Notes under the pieces: model-generated
What the model was told of the DNA's origin: nothing
Seen by the model: the letters and a program-made list of their open reading frames with translations, nothing else
Database searches by the model: none
Assembly: GCA_964006375.1 (NCBI GenBank)
Contig: OZ023266.1
Span: 18,694,090-18,758,089, forward strand
Length of the DNA: 64,000 nt
Direction of reading: 5' to 3'
Origin: Tillus elongatus
Taxonomy: Eukaryota; Arthropoda; Insecta; Coleoptera; Cleridae
Made by a program: the position numbers and the translations under genes
Shown here: piece after piece, positions 37,580 to 48,872 of the stretch
Layout: each line of letters starts with the position of its first letter
Numbering within the stretch: the stretch's first letter is position 1

Positions 37580-38052
37580 TAGTAAACTCTTCAACCTTGC
37601 ATATATTTTTGTCAAAACACGGCAAAAATATCGTCCACATAACAAAACCAAACTCTAGGAAAATACCCATTTTCACTTTTTAAATCCAGCTCAAATCTAC
37701 TCATGAAGACGTCTGCAATAAAAGAAGACAATGGGTTGCGCATTTCTGTGCGTTCAATTAGTTGAAAAATATTTTGTTTTATACAAAGGCTAGTTAAAGT
37801 TAAAGTCTTCACTTATGTCGTTCAGTTTTAACAACTATTCCAAATACGTTAGCGTTTGTTTTGTGGGCACACTAGGAAACAAAGACGCCACATCAAATGA
37901 TATCAAAATCTCACCGTCCAACAATTTTGCATCTTTAACTGTATTAATGAATTTAAGTGAATATGGCACTGAACAACTTTTTTGTTTAATAGGCAGGTTT
38001 TTAAACTCAAAACAACAAAAAAGTTGTTCAGTGGCAATTTCATTTGAATTCA
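37580..38052 (-). pseudogene. Penelope-like reverse transcriptase fragment
   Basis: Minus-strand frames: 38053-37835 has PYSLKFINTVKDAKLLDGEI and SFDVASLFPSVPTKQTLTYL (first catalytic Asp region). Frame 37812-37612 has RTEMRNPLSSFIADVFMSRF and FCYVDDIFAVF (YVDD, intact). One frame break lies between. It matches and extends the 10700-11095 copy. The GIY-YIG domain is absent. Confidence 0.85.
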
Positions 38053-38722
<670 letters not shown>

Positions 38723-38872
38723 AATTCATGTGAACGTTTGGAATGAACTTTAGGTCAGAATACTCATAAGTGATTATTGTAGATTTTAAATATAATGTTT
38801 CACATATTTTACAAATGGATTTGTTGATAACAGAAGATTAATTTATTTGGCTTTAAAATGATTATTTTGTGC

Positions 38873-38878
38873 AATAAA
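38873..38878 (+). terminator. slou: AATAAA polyadenylation signal of slouch
   Basis: AATAAA about 150 bp after the stop codon in AT-rich DNA, followed by GT-containing sequence. It would give a short 3' UTR. Other, more distal signals are possible. Confidence 0.5.
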
Positions 38879-39640
38879 ATATGCTCTAGCACATAAAATC
38901 CAGTAGCTTGTAAAAACAAATTTATAAGAAGAAATTACATGAAATAATGCAAAAAGTACATGTCTCATATAAACATCTAACTACGACTTTTATTTTCAAA
39001 AAAAAAACAATCTAAAACATACTTAAATTCATACAGAATTGATAACAGGCAAATAACGAATTTGCAGATTTTTTCTTATGTTTTCTGTCTTATTGTTCGC
39101 AATAAAAAGAACATTTTGATATATCACAAGTGTGTAATAGATATCTAAAAGTTATTACGTGTAGCAAGTTTGAAACCTGCGTGCATGCAGATACGTCATT
39201 TCGTCCAAAGCAAAGGGCTACCTGTCAAATGGTACGCCAAACGTATAAGATAAACAATAATTGTTAGCGGTTTTGTGCGTATGTGAAACTGCTTATTTTA
39301 CGTTTTTCTTGACTCCATATTATTAAATTGATAATAGCACCGATTCTCAATAGAAAAACGTGCAACATCTACGTTGCGTCTACGTGACTAGCATCTCTTC
39401 TCAAGTGGTACGACTGGCTTATAATTATTCACATTTTTTGCTCTACACTTAGTCTTCCTTTCTTTAAAGCTTCACTCCCAGCACCTACCAATCCTACTAC
39501 TACTTCTAAACAAAACGCCTTCAGATTCATGCCACTGCTGTCTCCACAGTGCTGCTGAAAAATGATGAAAACGCCCCGAATTCCTTTTCTGTCTTTTAGA
39601 ATAGCTCCCGTCGCATATATACTTTCGGTCTGCAACTTTT
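38879..39640. other. 3' flank of slouch, no transposon recognised
   Basis: Largely unique-looking. A minus-strand ORF (39635-39429) with CGDSSGMNLKAFCLEVVVGL shows no domain I know. It could be an exon or transposon scrap. Confidence 0.35.
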
Positions 39641-39644
39641 TTAT

Positions 39645-40112
39645 TTTATTTCAACAACACACCACGAGGGCTCACAGCCTAAATACTATCGTACCGTGGG
39701 TGTCGACAAGGAGGAAAGAGGCAACTTGTTAATTCTGGACTTGAAGGTTTGGAGGTTCGTAGGAGAAGGAGAAACATGTGCCGGCAAAAAATTCCACAAC
39801 TTGGAAGTCCTCGGGACAAAACAGCGGGCATAACAAGATGTTCTATATCTGGTGACCTGGAAAGTAAAAGGGTGCATTCGCTGTGTTTCCCTGGTACATC
39901 TGTTAAGGGCAGCAGGTGGTGAAACTATGGAAGAAAGCTCCTCTGAGCAGTGCCCGTGCAGATATCTAAAAAGAGAGAGAGGTCACCAACGGCACGTCGG
40001 TGGGCAAAGGATTGCAGCCTTTGGGTGAGGTTAGGGTCGCCGATGAGACGTATAGCTTTTTTCTGAATGGAGTCCAGGATAGCGAGTGTAGAAGCGGCAG
40101 CGGCACCCCAGA
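39645..40112 (-). pseudogene. CR1/Jockey-group element, 3' end only
   Basis: Same family as 18702-21765. The minus strand carries the C-terminal block (TSKLWNFLPAHV) and the 3' terminus ending in ATTTCAACAACACACC (plus) beside a T-rich run. It breaks at about 40112, head to head with a plus-strand copy. Confidence 0.8.
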
Positions 40113-40124
40113 TGTGGGGCCGAT

Positions 40125-41695
40125 TACTGCCAGATTACTAAGGCAGTTGCTCTCTACTCTTAATACCAGGAAAGCCTCTGACCTTGACATGATCCCAGAA
40201 ATTGTTCTCAAAAAATGCGTACCAGAACTTTCTCCTGTCCTGACTCGTCTGATTCAGATATATTACAATAGAGGCATATTCCGTAGTAATGGGAAAACTG
40301 CTCGAGTACAACAGGTCCCCAAGAAAGGATTCAAAGCGCTTCCTAGCAACTACAGGGTTATTTATCTCCTTTCAGTCGTATCTAAAATGATGGAAAAGTA
40401 TATAAACACCGAATTATTCAAATTTCTTGAAAAACACGTCTAATTCACGACAGGCAGTATAGATTCCGTCAGCGCAGATCAACTGCCGACCTCCCTTCCT
40501 TTGTCACCCATTTTTGGAACAAGTCTGTGGAACTACACGGTGAATCCCAGATTGCCGGTCTAGACATATCCAAAGCATTCGACCAGGTCTGGCACGCAGC
40601 GCTGCCTACGATCTACCACCAAAACTCTGTACCTGGACAGCAAATTTCCTCTCCAACTGGAGCATTTCTGTTGTCGTGGATGGCCATTCCTCTAAACTGT
40701 ATCCAATTAATGCAGGAGTCCCTCAAGGTTCAGCTTGAGCCCCTACTTTGTTTCTTCTCCACATCAGTGACCTCCTATCTAGCACATCCAACCCAGTTCA
40801 CAGTTACGCGGATGACAGCACCCTCCACTCAAGTATACAATATCCTAAGCCTGTCTCGGTAGCCCAATTAGATTAGGATCACAGACTCATGGAGGGTTCT
40901 GTCTCTGTGAATCTCCAAAAAATATTAGACTGGGGAAGTAGAAATCTTATACAATTTAACTCCACCAAATCTCAGTCTTGCTTTCTATCTCATAAGAGAT
41001 ACACCAGCCCTAGACCCATCACAATGAACAACCAAGTTATTTAAAGTAATGAGTCATTTTCGCTTGTTGGCATTTCTGTGGATCGAAGTCTCAATTGGCA
41101 CCAACATGTCACATCAATTGCAGAAGCGGCTGCTAAGAAATTAGGTTTCCTCTTCCGGGCTCGGAAATACTTTTCACCAGCTAATCTCACAAATAAGACC
41201 AAACCTCGAATACTGCTCCCACATTTGGGGTGCCGTTGCCGCTTCTACACTCGCTATCCTAGACTCCATTCAGAAGAGAGCTATACGTCTAATGGGTGAC
41301 CCTACACTCACCCAAAGGCTGCCATCCCTTGCCCACCGACGTACCGTTGGTGACCTCTCTCTCTTTTATAGATATCTGCACGGGCATTGCTCAGAGGAGC
41401 TTTCTTCTATAGTTCCTCCGCCTGCTGCCCCCAACAGATCTACCAGGGGAACAGAGCGAATGCACCCTTTTACTGTCCATGTCACCAGACATAGTACACC
41501 ATCTTATGCCCGCTCTTTGCTCCCGAGGACTTCCAAGTTGTGGAATTCCTTGCCGCACATGTTTTTCCTTCTCCTCCGAACCTCCAATCCTTTAAATCCA
41601 GAATTAACAAGTAGTTGCCTCTTTCCTCCTTGTCGACACCCACGGTACGATAGTATTTAGGCTGTGAGCCTTTGTGGTGTGTTGTTAATATAAAA
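40125..41695 (+). pseudogene. CR1/Jockey-group element, 5'-truncated copy
   Basis: Plus strand from mid-RT: LNTRKASDLDMIPEIVLKKC, VPKKGFKALPSNYR, LDISKAFDQVWHAALP, then in other frames the INAGVPQ and YADDST regions, DRSLNWHQHVTSIAEAAAKK, ALERTSKLWNSLPHM-like block TSKLWNSLPHMF, and a 3' end with GTATTTAGGCTGTGAGCC followed by a poly-A run. Several shifts. Endonuclease missing. Confidence 0.82.
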
Positions 41696-41699
41696 AAAC

Positions 41700-42480
41700 A
41701 CACATTACACAGGCGTAGGTGAAGGCACTTTCAGCCAGCATTCAGATTTTTTTCGCTGCCTAGCACATAGCGCAAGTCAAAGTACGTATCAAGTAGGCGG
41801 TACGTAAAATATCAGCATCAAAGGAGTATCGATAAAAATCGTTAAATTTGTGGTATGTGTAGTGTACCAGTAAGCGGGAAATGGTTAAACTACCGTGCTT
41901 AAGCTACTAAATAAAAATTTCTGTAAAAAATATGCCGTTTTCTTTTCAAATAAACATATTTTGTTTAAAATGTCTTTAAAAAAATCCGCAGCACAAACAG
42001 CTATTTTAGATACTAAGTAAATATTGGAACCTGTAATGAGCACTGATAATTATTTCAAATATAATATATGTGAAGCATTATAATTATATCGTTTTATTCT
42101 ACATCGGTGCAATAAATTCTAACAATATTTGGCCAGGTAGCTAATCCAAATGATAAGGTTATTATGTATTATACTTGTAAATATAGCTTAAACATTTTCA
42201 GAATATTTGTGAGGGATTCTAGTGTAAAAATTCAGGCATCAGAGTTCGTCACTGCTAGGCTCTGCTACTTGTAAGTAATTAGAAATGTATTTATTGATTG
42301 TATATGTATAGTTATGTAAAACTGTAAATAAACTATTGTCTTCATATTATCGTATGTTTTATTATGTTTTTCAGCTTTGAAATACAAGTACTTATTTTTC
42401 TACTTTGGCAGAAATTTTTAAGTCATTAATTGTTGTTGACAATACTTGGTGAAACCGTTTCATACTAAATACAGACGTAG
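41700..42480. other. no gene; small PLE-type scrap near 42010
   Basis: GGAACCTGTAATGAGCACTG at 42010-42035 is shared with 24010 and (inverse) 58240, so an old PLE end is present. Otherwise AT-rich DNA without signal. Confidence 0.4.
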
Positions 42481-42514
42481 AGACGATTTTTCTGGCTTCA
42501 CAATTGTTTGTTTT

Positions 42515-42562
42515 CTTCTCTGTGACCGATTTCACTATTTAACAGCATCATCAGACAGAAGC
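42515..42562 (-). ncRNA. hammerhead ribozyme motif, second subtype
   Basis: On the minus strand: GCTTCTGT (stem I, 5' arm), CTGATGA (42548-42554), stem II TGCTG/TAGTG (G-U rich) with a TTAAA loop, GAAA (42530-42533), a minimal stem III ATC/GGT, a cleavage GTC, then ACAGAGAAG. The latter pairs with the 5' arm with one bulged A. The core is complete. No PLE protein is attached. Confidence 0.6.
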
Positions 42563-42769
42563 AAATTTAATTAATTTATACGAATAGATGACTACAAATA
42601 AAATTTTGTTGCTACGTTATCATGTTTTGATTAATAAATTCTTTAAAAATAAAAATAAATCAAAGATGATGGATGACGTCTTAGAAATGTCTACGTATGT
42701 CAATATTTAACATTAAAATAGAGTCATTCTATGTTTGATTTTTCAAATGAAGTAATCCAAGCCCCTACT

Positions 42770-43206
42770 TTGTTTTGTTTATTGAAGAAAAATCGGGTAC
42801 GTTTTTTATCTATGATGAACCATTGAAGTCAGGAAGATACCTGAACATATTAAGAACAGTTGTCAGTGACTTCTTGGAAGAACTCCCACTAGAAAAATAT
42901 CGGAATTGTTGTGATCAGTTGGATGGTGCTCCGTCTCATTGCACTCACGAAGTACCTATCTCAGGAGCTCTCCGAAATATTTGACGATCGTTGGTTTAGA
43001 AAATTAAGTCCATGCCAGCTAGGTTAAACGATTTGACTACACCGGAGTCTTATTTTTGGGGTAAGATAGAAGAAAAAGTGTATACGCCACCAATAGATAC
43101 CAAGGAGGAATTACTGAATCCCGCGAAGGCTGCTATCCATGCCGTAAATCCAAGAGTTTTGAAGTGTTTAAAAGCCAAGAGTGACATTTTTGAACATTTA
43201 CTGTAA
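42770..43206 (+). pseudogene. Tc1/mariner-like transposase, C-terminal part
   Basis: Frame 42775-42984 has GRYLNILRTVVSDFLEELP and DQLDGAPSHCTHEV (second Asp). Frame 43012-43206 has LTTPESYFWGKIEEKVY, where the expected SPDLTPLDF block has lost its Asp, and ends KSDIFEHLL. One shift lies between. The N-terminal half is missing. Confidence 0.8.
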
Positions 43207-43730
43207 GCATCATGTGTTTCTTGATCTTGATCGTGATGTTTATTTGTTTTTCAGTTTTTTTTTTCATTTCACCTACATCATTTTTAAGGTTTAATCATGA
43301 CATGTTTTGTTTGTTAATTTGATGGCGTTGTCCATGTAGAATAAATAATTTCATTACAACTTCGTTTAAATAGTTATTTTCACTCATTTTTCGGTTTTCG
43401 GCCAAGCCCAATTACTCACATGACACTTCCGGTTCTACCGGAAGTGTCCATCAACTTCGTTATTTTAAATACAATATGCCACTTTTTAATATAATTTTGA
43501 ATTCTACTCGTAATTTAAGGTAGACTTTTACTAGCATACTATGTGTCTAAAATTAACCGTTTTCAAAGTATTTCGTTTTTTTCGAAAATTTTTGCAGAAT
43601 CATAGTTGCACTTTATACCTTATACCTGATAACTTGAAGTAAAAATAAGGTACAAGATTCATCTTTTGCTTACAAGATACCTGTATGTGTACCTTCACCA
43701 CACTAATCACAGTTTTGCGTTGCAATATAC

Positions 43731-44271
43731 AGGGTGATAGAAATTGACTTGGCAACTTGACAAAATTCAACTGATCAAAACTTGTGTTTTTCAAATAGGA
43801 CACCCTGTATTTTATTAACTAAGTTAATTGGCATTTTGAATCTCTTTCTATTTACGTTAGCATTCTCTATACCTAGATCTAACCGTTTTGGAGATAAAGA
43901 CATATTTTTTTTTGAATTAGGGTTGCAAACTTGTAACAATAGTAGCCTTTGGAATTTAATTTGCCAACCAAGTGGCGTTTGCATGCTAAAAGTGCACGCG
44001 GTGAAGTTTGTTATCGAAATTACAAAATAGGCACTTAATAGTGATAAAAATGTCTAATCTAGGGTATGAAAAGTATGATTTTATGGAGCTATTAATTATT
44101 TATGGTAAATGTCATCGAATAATTGGTCGCAAATGTGTTTTCTCCGAAAAGTATCCAGATAGACCGAAGTGTAGTTCGAAGACAATAAAGAGATTATTGA
44201 AGAATTGGTCAAGTTACGGGAGTTTTATCCCCAAAAGGAGAAACCGAAGGGAAGTGTTGATAATGAGGTAA
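43731..44271 (+). pseudogene. Tc1/mariner-like element, 5' end and N-terminus
   Basis: Begins with a mariner-type terminus (ACAGGGTGATAGAAATTGAC at 43730). A reading frame opens at 44050 (MSNLGYEKYDFMELL, IYGKCHRIIGRKC, SSKTIKRLLKNWSSYGSF), the N-terminal helix-turn-helix of the same kind of transposase as 42770. It stops at 44271 and catalytic parts are absent. Confidence 0.7.
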
Positions 44272-44630
44272 ACGAATCAATTTTTACGGCACAAAATACA
44301 TTAAATGACCAACGGTCCTGGCAATAGTTGGTTCTTGTGACGTGAGGATTTTAATTTAAAAGACAAAGAATTTAAAAGCCTCTAAAAAAAGTTCAAAGGT
44401 CAAAATTGATCATTCTGGTAGTCATAGATTAGTACGCATTAGCGCTTTGTGAGATAAAAATACGACACGAAATGACTAACAAGCTCCTACATCTATGTCT
44501 CAGCCGTCATTTTCTTTCATTTTGTTAAAATATGAGAAAATAATCAATTTTAAACAAAAATTGTATGGTGTAAATAATCAAGACGTTGCAAAAGTAAGAT
44601 ACCAGAGTATATACCTGTTGGTAGATACAT
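44272..44630. other. nothing recognised
   Basis: No ORF, hairpin or repeat family signature seen. Confidence 0.35.
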
Positions 44631-44635
44631 CTGTC

Positions 44636-44785
44636 ATGTCGAGAATGGCCGAGCGGTAAAGGCAGCTGTGTTGATTTAATAATGGACTCCTATAACACGC
44701 GTTCTAATCTCAGTTAGTGACTCCATTTTTTTAAATATTTTTCTAGTCTTATTTCATTTTACAATTATCTGATCAGATTGTGTAA
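44636..44785 (+). mobile_element. tRNA-derived SINE (Leu/Ser-like head)
   Basis: A box TGGCCGAGCGGT (44646-44657), as in Leu and Ser tRNAs; B box GTTCTAATCTC (about 44701-44711), diverged. The body and tail (GTGACTCC, TTATTTCATTTTAC, TTATCTGATCAGATTGTGT) match the SINE at 34370, whose head is different. Not a functional tRNA: stems do not close. Confidence 0.6.
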
Positions 44786-44800
44786 CCGATTTCAATTTTA

Positions 44801-45121
44801 ACTGGACGCAGCAAGTGCGTTATGGTAGCGAATTTTCATTAAAGTTTCAAATTTCAATAGCTCAATTTGGTATTAACCTAACGTTCGTTGGCCAGGAACC
44901 AGTTTTTCGGGAACATTTAAAGTTTATTTTCGGAAAATTTTTGTACATTTTCAAACAATACAGCCATTTTGATTAAATATTATACATCCCTTCTGCTATA
45001 TAGGTTATACTGCTAACCTAATTTCATGCCTGCTTTCTTTAAAAAAAAAGAGACATATATGTTATTAAAATCGTTTTTATGAAAATTCACTACCATAACG
45101 CACTTGCTGCGTCCAGACTTT
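44801..45121 (+). mobile_element. MITE-like element, near-perfect ends
   Basis: Left end CTGGACGCAGCAAGTGCG at 44803, right end CGCACTTGCTGCGTCCAG; inverted ends of about 40 bp including GTAGCGAATTTTCAT and ATGAAAATTCACTAC. About 320 bp. One of the best-preserved copies. Confidence 0.9.
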
Positions 45122-45215
45122 TTGTAGACTGCAACCACAATTTTAGCTTCACAGGATGCAGGAGTACAAAATGATTTAGGTTTAAGCATGACTGTGTTTT
45201 GCTTAGAAAATACAC

Positions 45216-45218
<3 letters not shown>

Positions 45219-45297
<79 letters not shown>

Positions 45298-45340
45298 TAG
45301 ATAGATAGATAGATAGATATGTGTGTGTGTGTGTGTGTAT
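45219..45340. repeat. (TA)n, (GATA)n and (TG)n compound microsatellite
   Basis: TA run to about 45294, then six to seven GATA units to about 45320, then a TG tract to about 45338. Confidence 0.95.
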
Positions 45341-45344
45341 ACAT

Positions 45345-45450
45345 ATAACGTTTGAAACTGAACTATATATGGGTTCCAGGATAGTATTTCACGCTGATTT
45401 CAAGTTTTTTTAAGCTTAATCAATTTTCTACGACAATTCGCTAAAAATAA
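45345..45450 (-). mobile_element. diverged family A terminal unit
   Basis: GTTTGAAACTGAACTATATA, GGGTTCCAGGATAG and an end resembling GACAATTCGCTAAAAA; follows the microsatellite as in complete copies. Confidence 0.55.
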
Positions 45451-45472
45451 ATTAAAACAGAAAGAAAAAAGT

Positions 45473-45776
45473 CTAGACGCAGCCAGTGCGTTATGGTAGT
45501 GAATTTTCATAAAAATGTTTTTAATAGCAAATATGTTTTTTAAAGAAAGCAGGCATCAAATTTGGTTACCAGTATAACCTATATAGTAGAAACAATGTGC
45601 CATGTTCCATCAAAATAACTTTATGGTTTGAAAATGTTCAAAAATTTCCGCAAGTAAACTTAAAGTGTTACCGAAAAAACTGGTTTATTGGTCAACAGGT
45701 TAGTAGCAAATTGAGCTATTCAAATTTGAAGCATTTAATGAAAATTTGCTACCATAACGCACTTGCTGCGTCCTAA
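45473..45776 (+). mobile_element. MITE-like element joined to family A
   Basis: Left end AGTCTAGACGCAGCCAGTGC, right end ACGCACTTGCTGCGTCCTA; directly followed by a reverse family A body. Confidence 0.85.
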
Positions 45777-46570
45777 ATTTCTTTTCTTACAAACATGTAA
45801 TATATTTCGATAGAAAATGCAAAAATTCAATAACATAAGGCGTGTTCGATTAAAAACATATATTTGAATCACTAAAGACTTATTGGCCGCCCTGTAATTG
45901 TAGAAATATTTTTTAAGATGTAGCTCAAGCCACCTATAATTAATGTATACAATTTTCTTTCGTATATTGCATAATAACGGATATGTTGAACTTCAAAGAT
46001 TTTTTACGAAAATTCGACAAAAATAATATACCATTAACCGATAAACTCTATAGCCAATACTACTGCCGAAGCATCAGAGAAAGGGTCTATTTGAAATGAA
46101 TTTTCTGGGAATATTTTAGTAAAGTGAAGGACAATGACGATTGAAACTAAGACTCCAGGCTTTGTAAAACATTCTTCTTGAGACATTTTCCTTCCATAGC
46201 TCATATTAGTTTTAGGTTCATTGCCTAAATATTACCAATTTTGACGTTTTAAATCACGACATTGACGTTTTGAGGAAAACCCAAATTTATTTTTCTTTAA
46301 ATGCCTGTAACTTTTTTGTCCTTTTACCTACATAGCTAAATTTTGGTAGGGAACTTACCTATAATAATATAAACAGAAGCACCAAATTTGGTTGCCCTTA
46401 CTTTGTTAATTCCTTAAATATAATTTTTTTCTAAAGGAAACACAAAAATTTCCGGGAAAACCTGGGCGGATTTTCCTGGATAACGAACTTATCCAATCGA
46501 TTTGCAAAATGAAGGTACTTACCAAGTTTTATTAAAATGGGTCCACTATTTTTTTAGTTATAGGTGTGAC

Positions 46571-46576
<6 letters not shown>

Positions 46577-46651
<75 letters not shown>
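46577..46651. repeat. (TA)n microsatellite
   Basis: Pure TA run of about 75 bp. Confidence 0.97.
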
Positions 46652-46654
<3 letters not shown>

Positions 46655-46785
46655 ATATAAAGTTCGTGGCTAACGAACTTATCCAAGCCACTTGCGAAAG
46701 GAAGGTACTCACCAAGTTTTATCAAAATCGATCTATTATTTTTTGAGTTATCGGTGTGACACATAAATATATACACACACACACA

Positions 46786-47092
<307 letters not shown>

Positions 47093-47226
47093 ATATGAAG
47101 TCTGAAACCGACCTCGGATTTGGGTTCCAGGGGTCCTAAATAGCGCTCATTTGAAGTAATTTTTTCAAAATTCAAAAATCGGGATCTCCTCAATAGTGAT
47201 TTTTTTTAAAAGAAAATTCACTAAAA

Positions 47227-47923
47227 GGCAGATCATATTCTACTGTTAACAAAGGGTAAGTCTATTTTGAAGAGGTGGTCTTTTAATCAAAATAAAACCA
47301 TGCTGTGTGATAAGACGTCCGTAAAAACTTTAGAGAAAATAAATGTTATTTTAACCATCCAGATTCTTTATTCAGACACTTATTCATCGTTAAGATAATT
47401 TAAAACGTTAAACCAGTATAAACTAACATATTAACTTTGTTGACCTTACAAATCCGTAGACACAAAATAAACACTAAATCACTCGGATTGTCAAAATGCC
47501 CTCTTTTAAAAGTTTCACATGCGTATTTAAATACGTTCACACCTCTAATAATCTCCTTAGTTGTTAGTGTGTTCTTGAAATCTTCTCCTTCTGGTGAGCT
47601 GTCCGACACTGTCGGCACTTTTTAACATGTCCAGATGTTACGTCCGCATCAAATATTCTCTTCTTTGATATTTAATATCCCTCTGAATTTAGGCGTGTCC
47701 ACAGACTATCAAGTAATAACGCAAAAAATTCAAAGAAAGCCACATGCAGTGTCAAGATGATGGTTTTATTTACAAAAGTATCTGCGTGTCACTATGAGAT
47801 GTGCAGTTTGTTTTGGTTTTTTAAGCTACATTTTCTCAGATCGTAAAAATGCAATGAAATATTATAGTATTTTGAAAAGGAAACGTGGATTTCTGTGAAG
47901 TTCTTGTGATGACTGATTTGCCG

Positions 47924-47925
<2 letters not shown>
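47227..47925. other. unassigned stretch with no transposon signature
   Basis: A minus-strand ORF (47618-47400) with SDSSPEGEDFKNTLTTKEII has no domain I recognise. Otherwise featureless. Confidence 0.3.

Positions 47926-47926
<1 letters not shown>

Positions 47927-47988
<62 letters not shown>
47927..47988. repeat. (TA)n microsatellite
   Basis: TA run of about 60 bp, followed by a family B-like end (GAAAATTCACTAATAGAGGT at 48010). Confidence 0.97.
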
Positions 47989-47991
<3 letters not shown>

Positions 47992-48283
47992 ATAACATAT
48001 AAATAATGAAAATTCACTAATAGAGGTCACGATGGTGAGGTTACCTACGTATCTGAGCGATAACTTAAGGGTGGCATTTAGCTATCACTTTAGTATAAGA
48101 AAACAAGGCCTCCTTAAATTGTAATTATCTCAAGAAATAGTAGGTGTACGGTAACAATTTAAAAAGCTGCATAATCTAGACAAACCACAAATGGTGATGA
48201 ATGTTCGCAAATTTCAAAAAATGTTTTCTGTTATTAGTTATAATTAATTGAAATTCACTTAAATTTCCAATGATTTAGATAGG

Positions 48284-48284
<1 letters not shown>

Positions 48285-48355
<71 letters not shown>
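48285..48355. repeat. (TA)n microsatellite
   Basis: TA run of about 70 bp. Confidence 0.97.
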
Positions 48356-48356
<1 letters not shown>

Positions 48357-48504
48357 GAACATGTTCCAAAAGAGATGACTTTGACTATTCATTACCTGCA
48401 GGAACATGTAAAGATTCGATTGCAATAAAATCTAAGTGTGTAGTTAACTGAAAGTGATCAAACTTAGCACATGTATTAATTTTGCAAATCTTACCGACGA
48501 TTTT

Positions 48505-48833
48505 TTTATTTTTTTATTTCAACAACACACCACGAGGGCTCACAGCCTAAATACTAGCGTACCGTGGGTGTCGACAAGGAAGAAAGAGACAACTTGTTAA
48601 TTCTGGACTTGAAGGTATGGTTCAGAGTAGGAGGAAAAATATATGCTGGCAAGGAATTCCACAACTTGGAAGTCCGCGGGACAAAAGAGCGCGCATAACA
48701 AGATATTCTATGTCTGGTCACCTGGACAGTAAAAGGGTGCATTCGCTCTGTTCCCCTGGTAGATCTGTTGGGGGCAGCAGGTGGAGGAACTATAGAAGAA
48801 AGCTCCTCTGCGCAGTACCCGTGCAGATATCTA

Positions 48834-48872
<39 letters not shown>

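Noticed and set aside
39429..39635. 68-codon minus-strand ORF as a transposase or host exon
   Set aside because: Some regularity but no motif I can name; kept only as an unassigned note in the 3' flank entry.
44636..44711. Functional tRNA-Leu/Ser gene
   Set aside because: The A box is good but the B box is diverged, the acceptor stem does not close, and the downstream tail is shared with another SINE.
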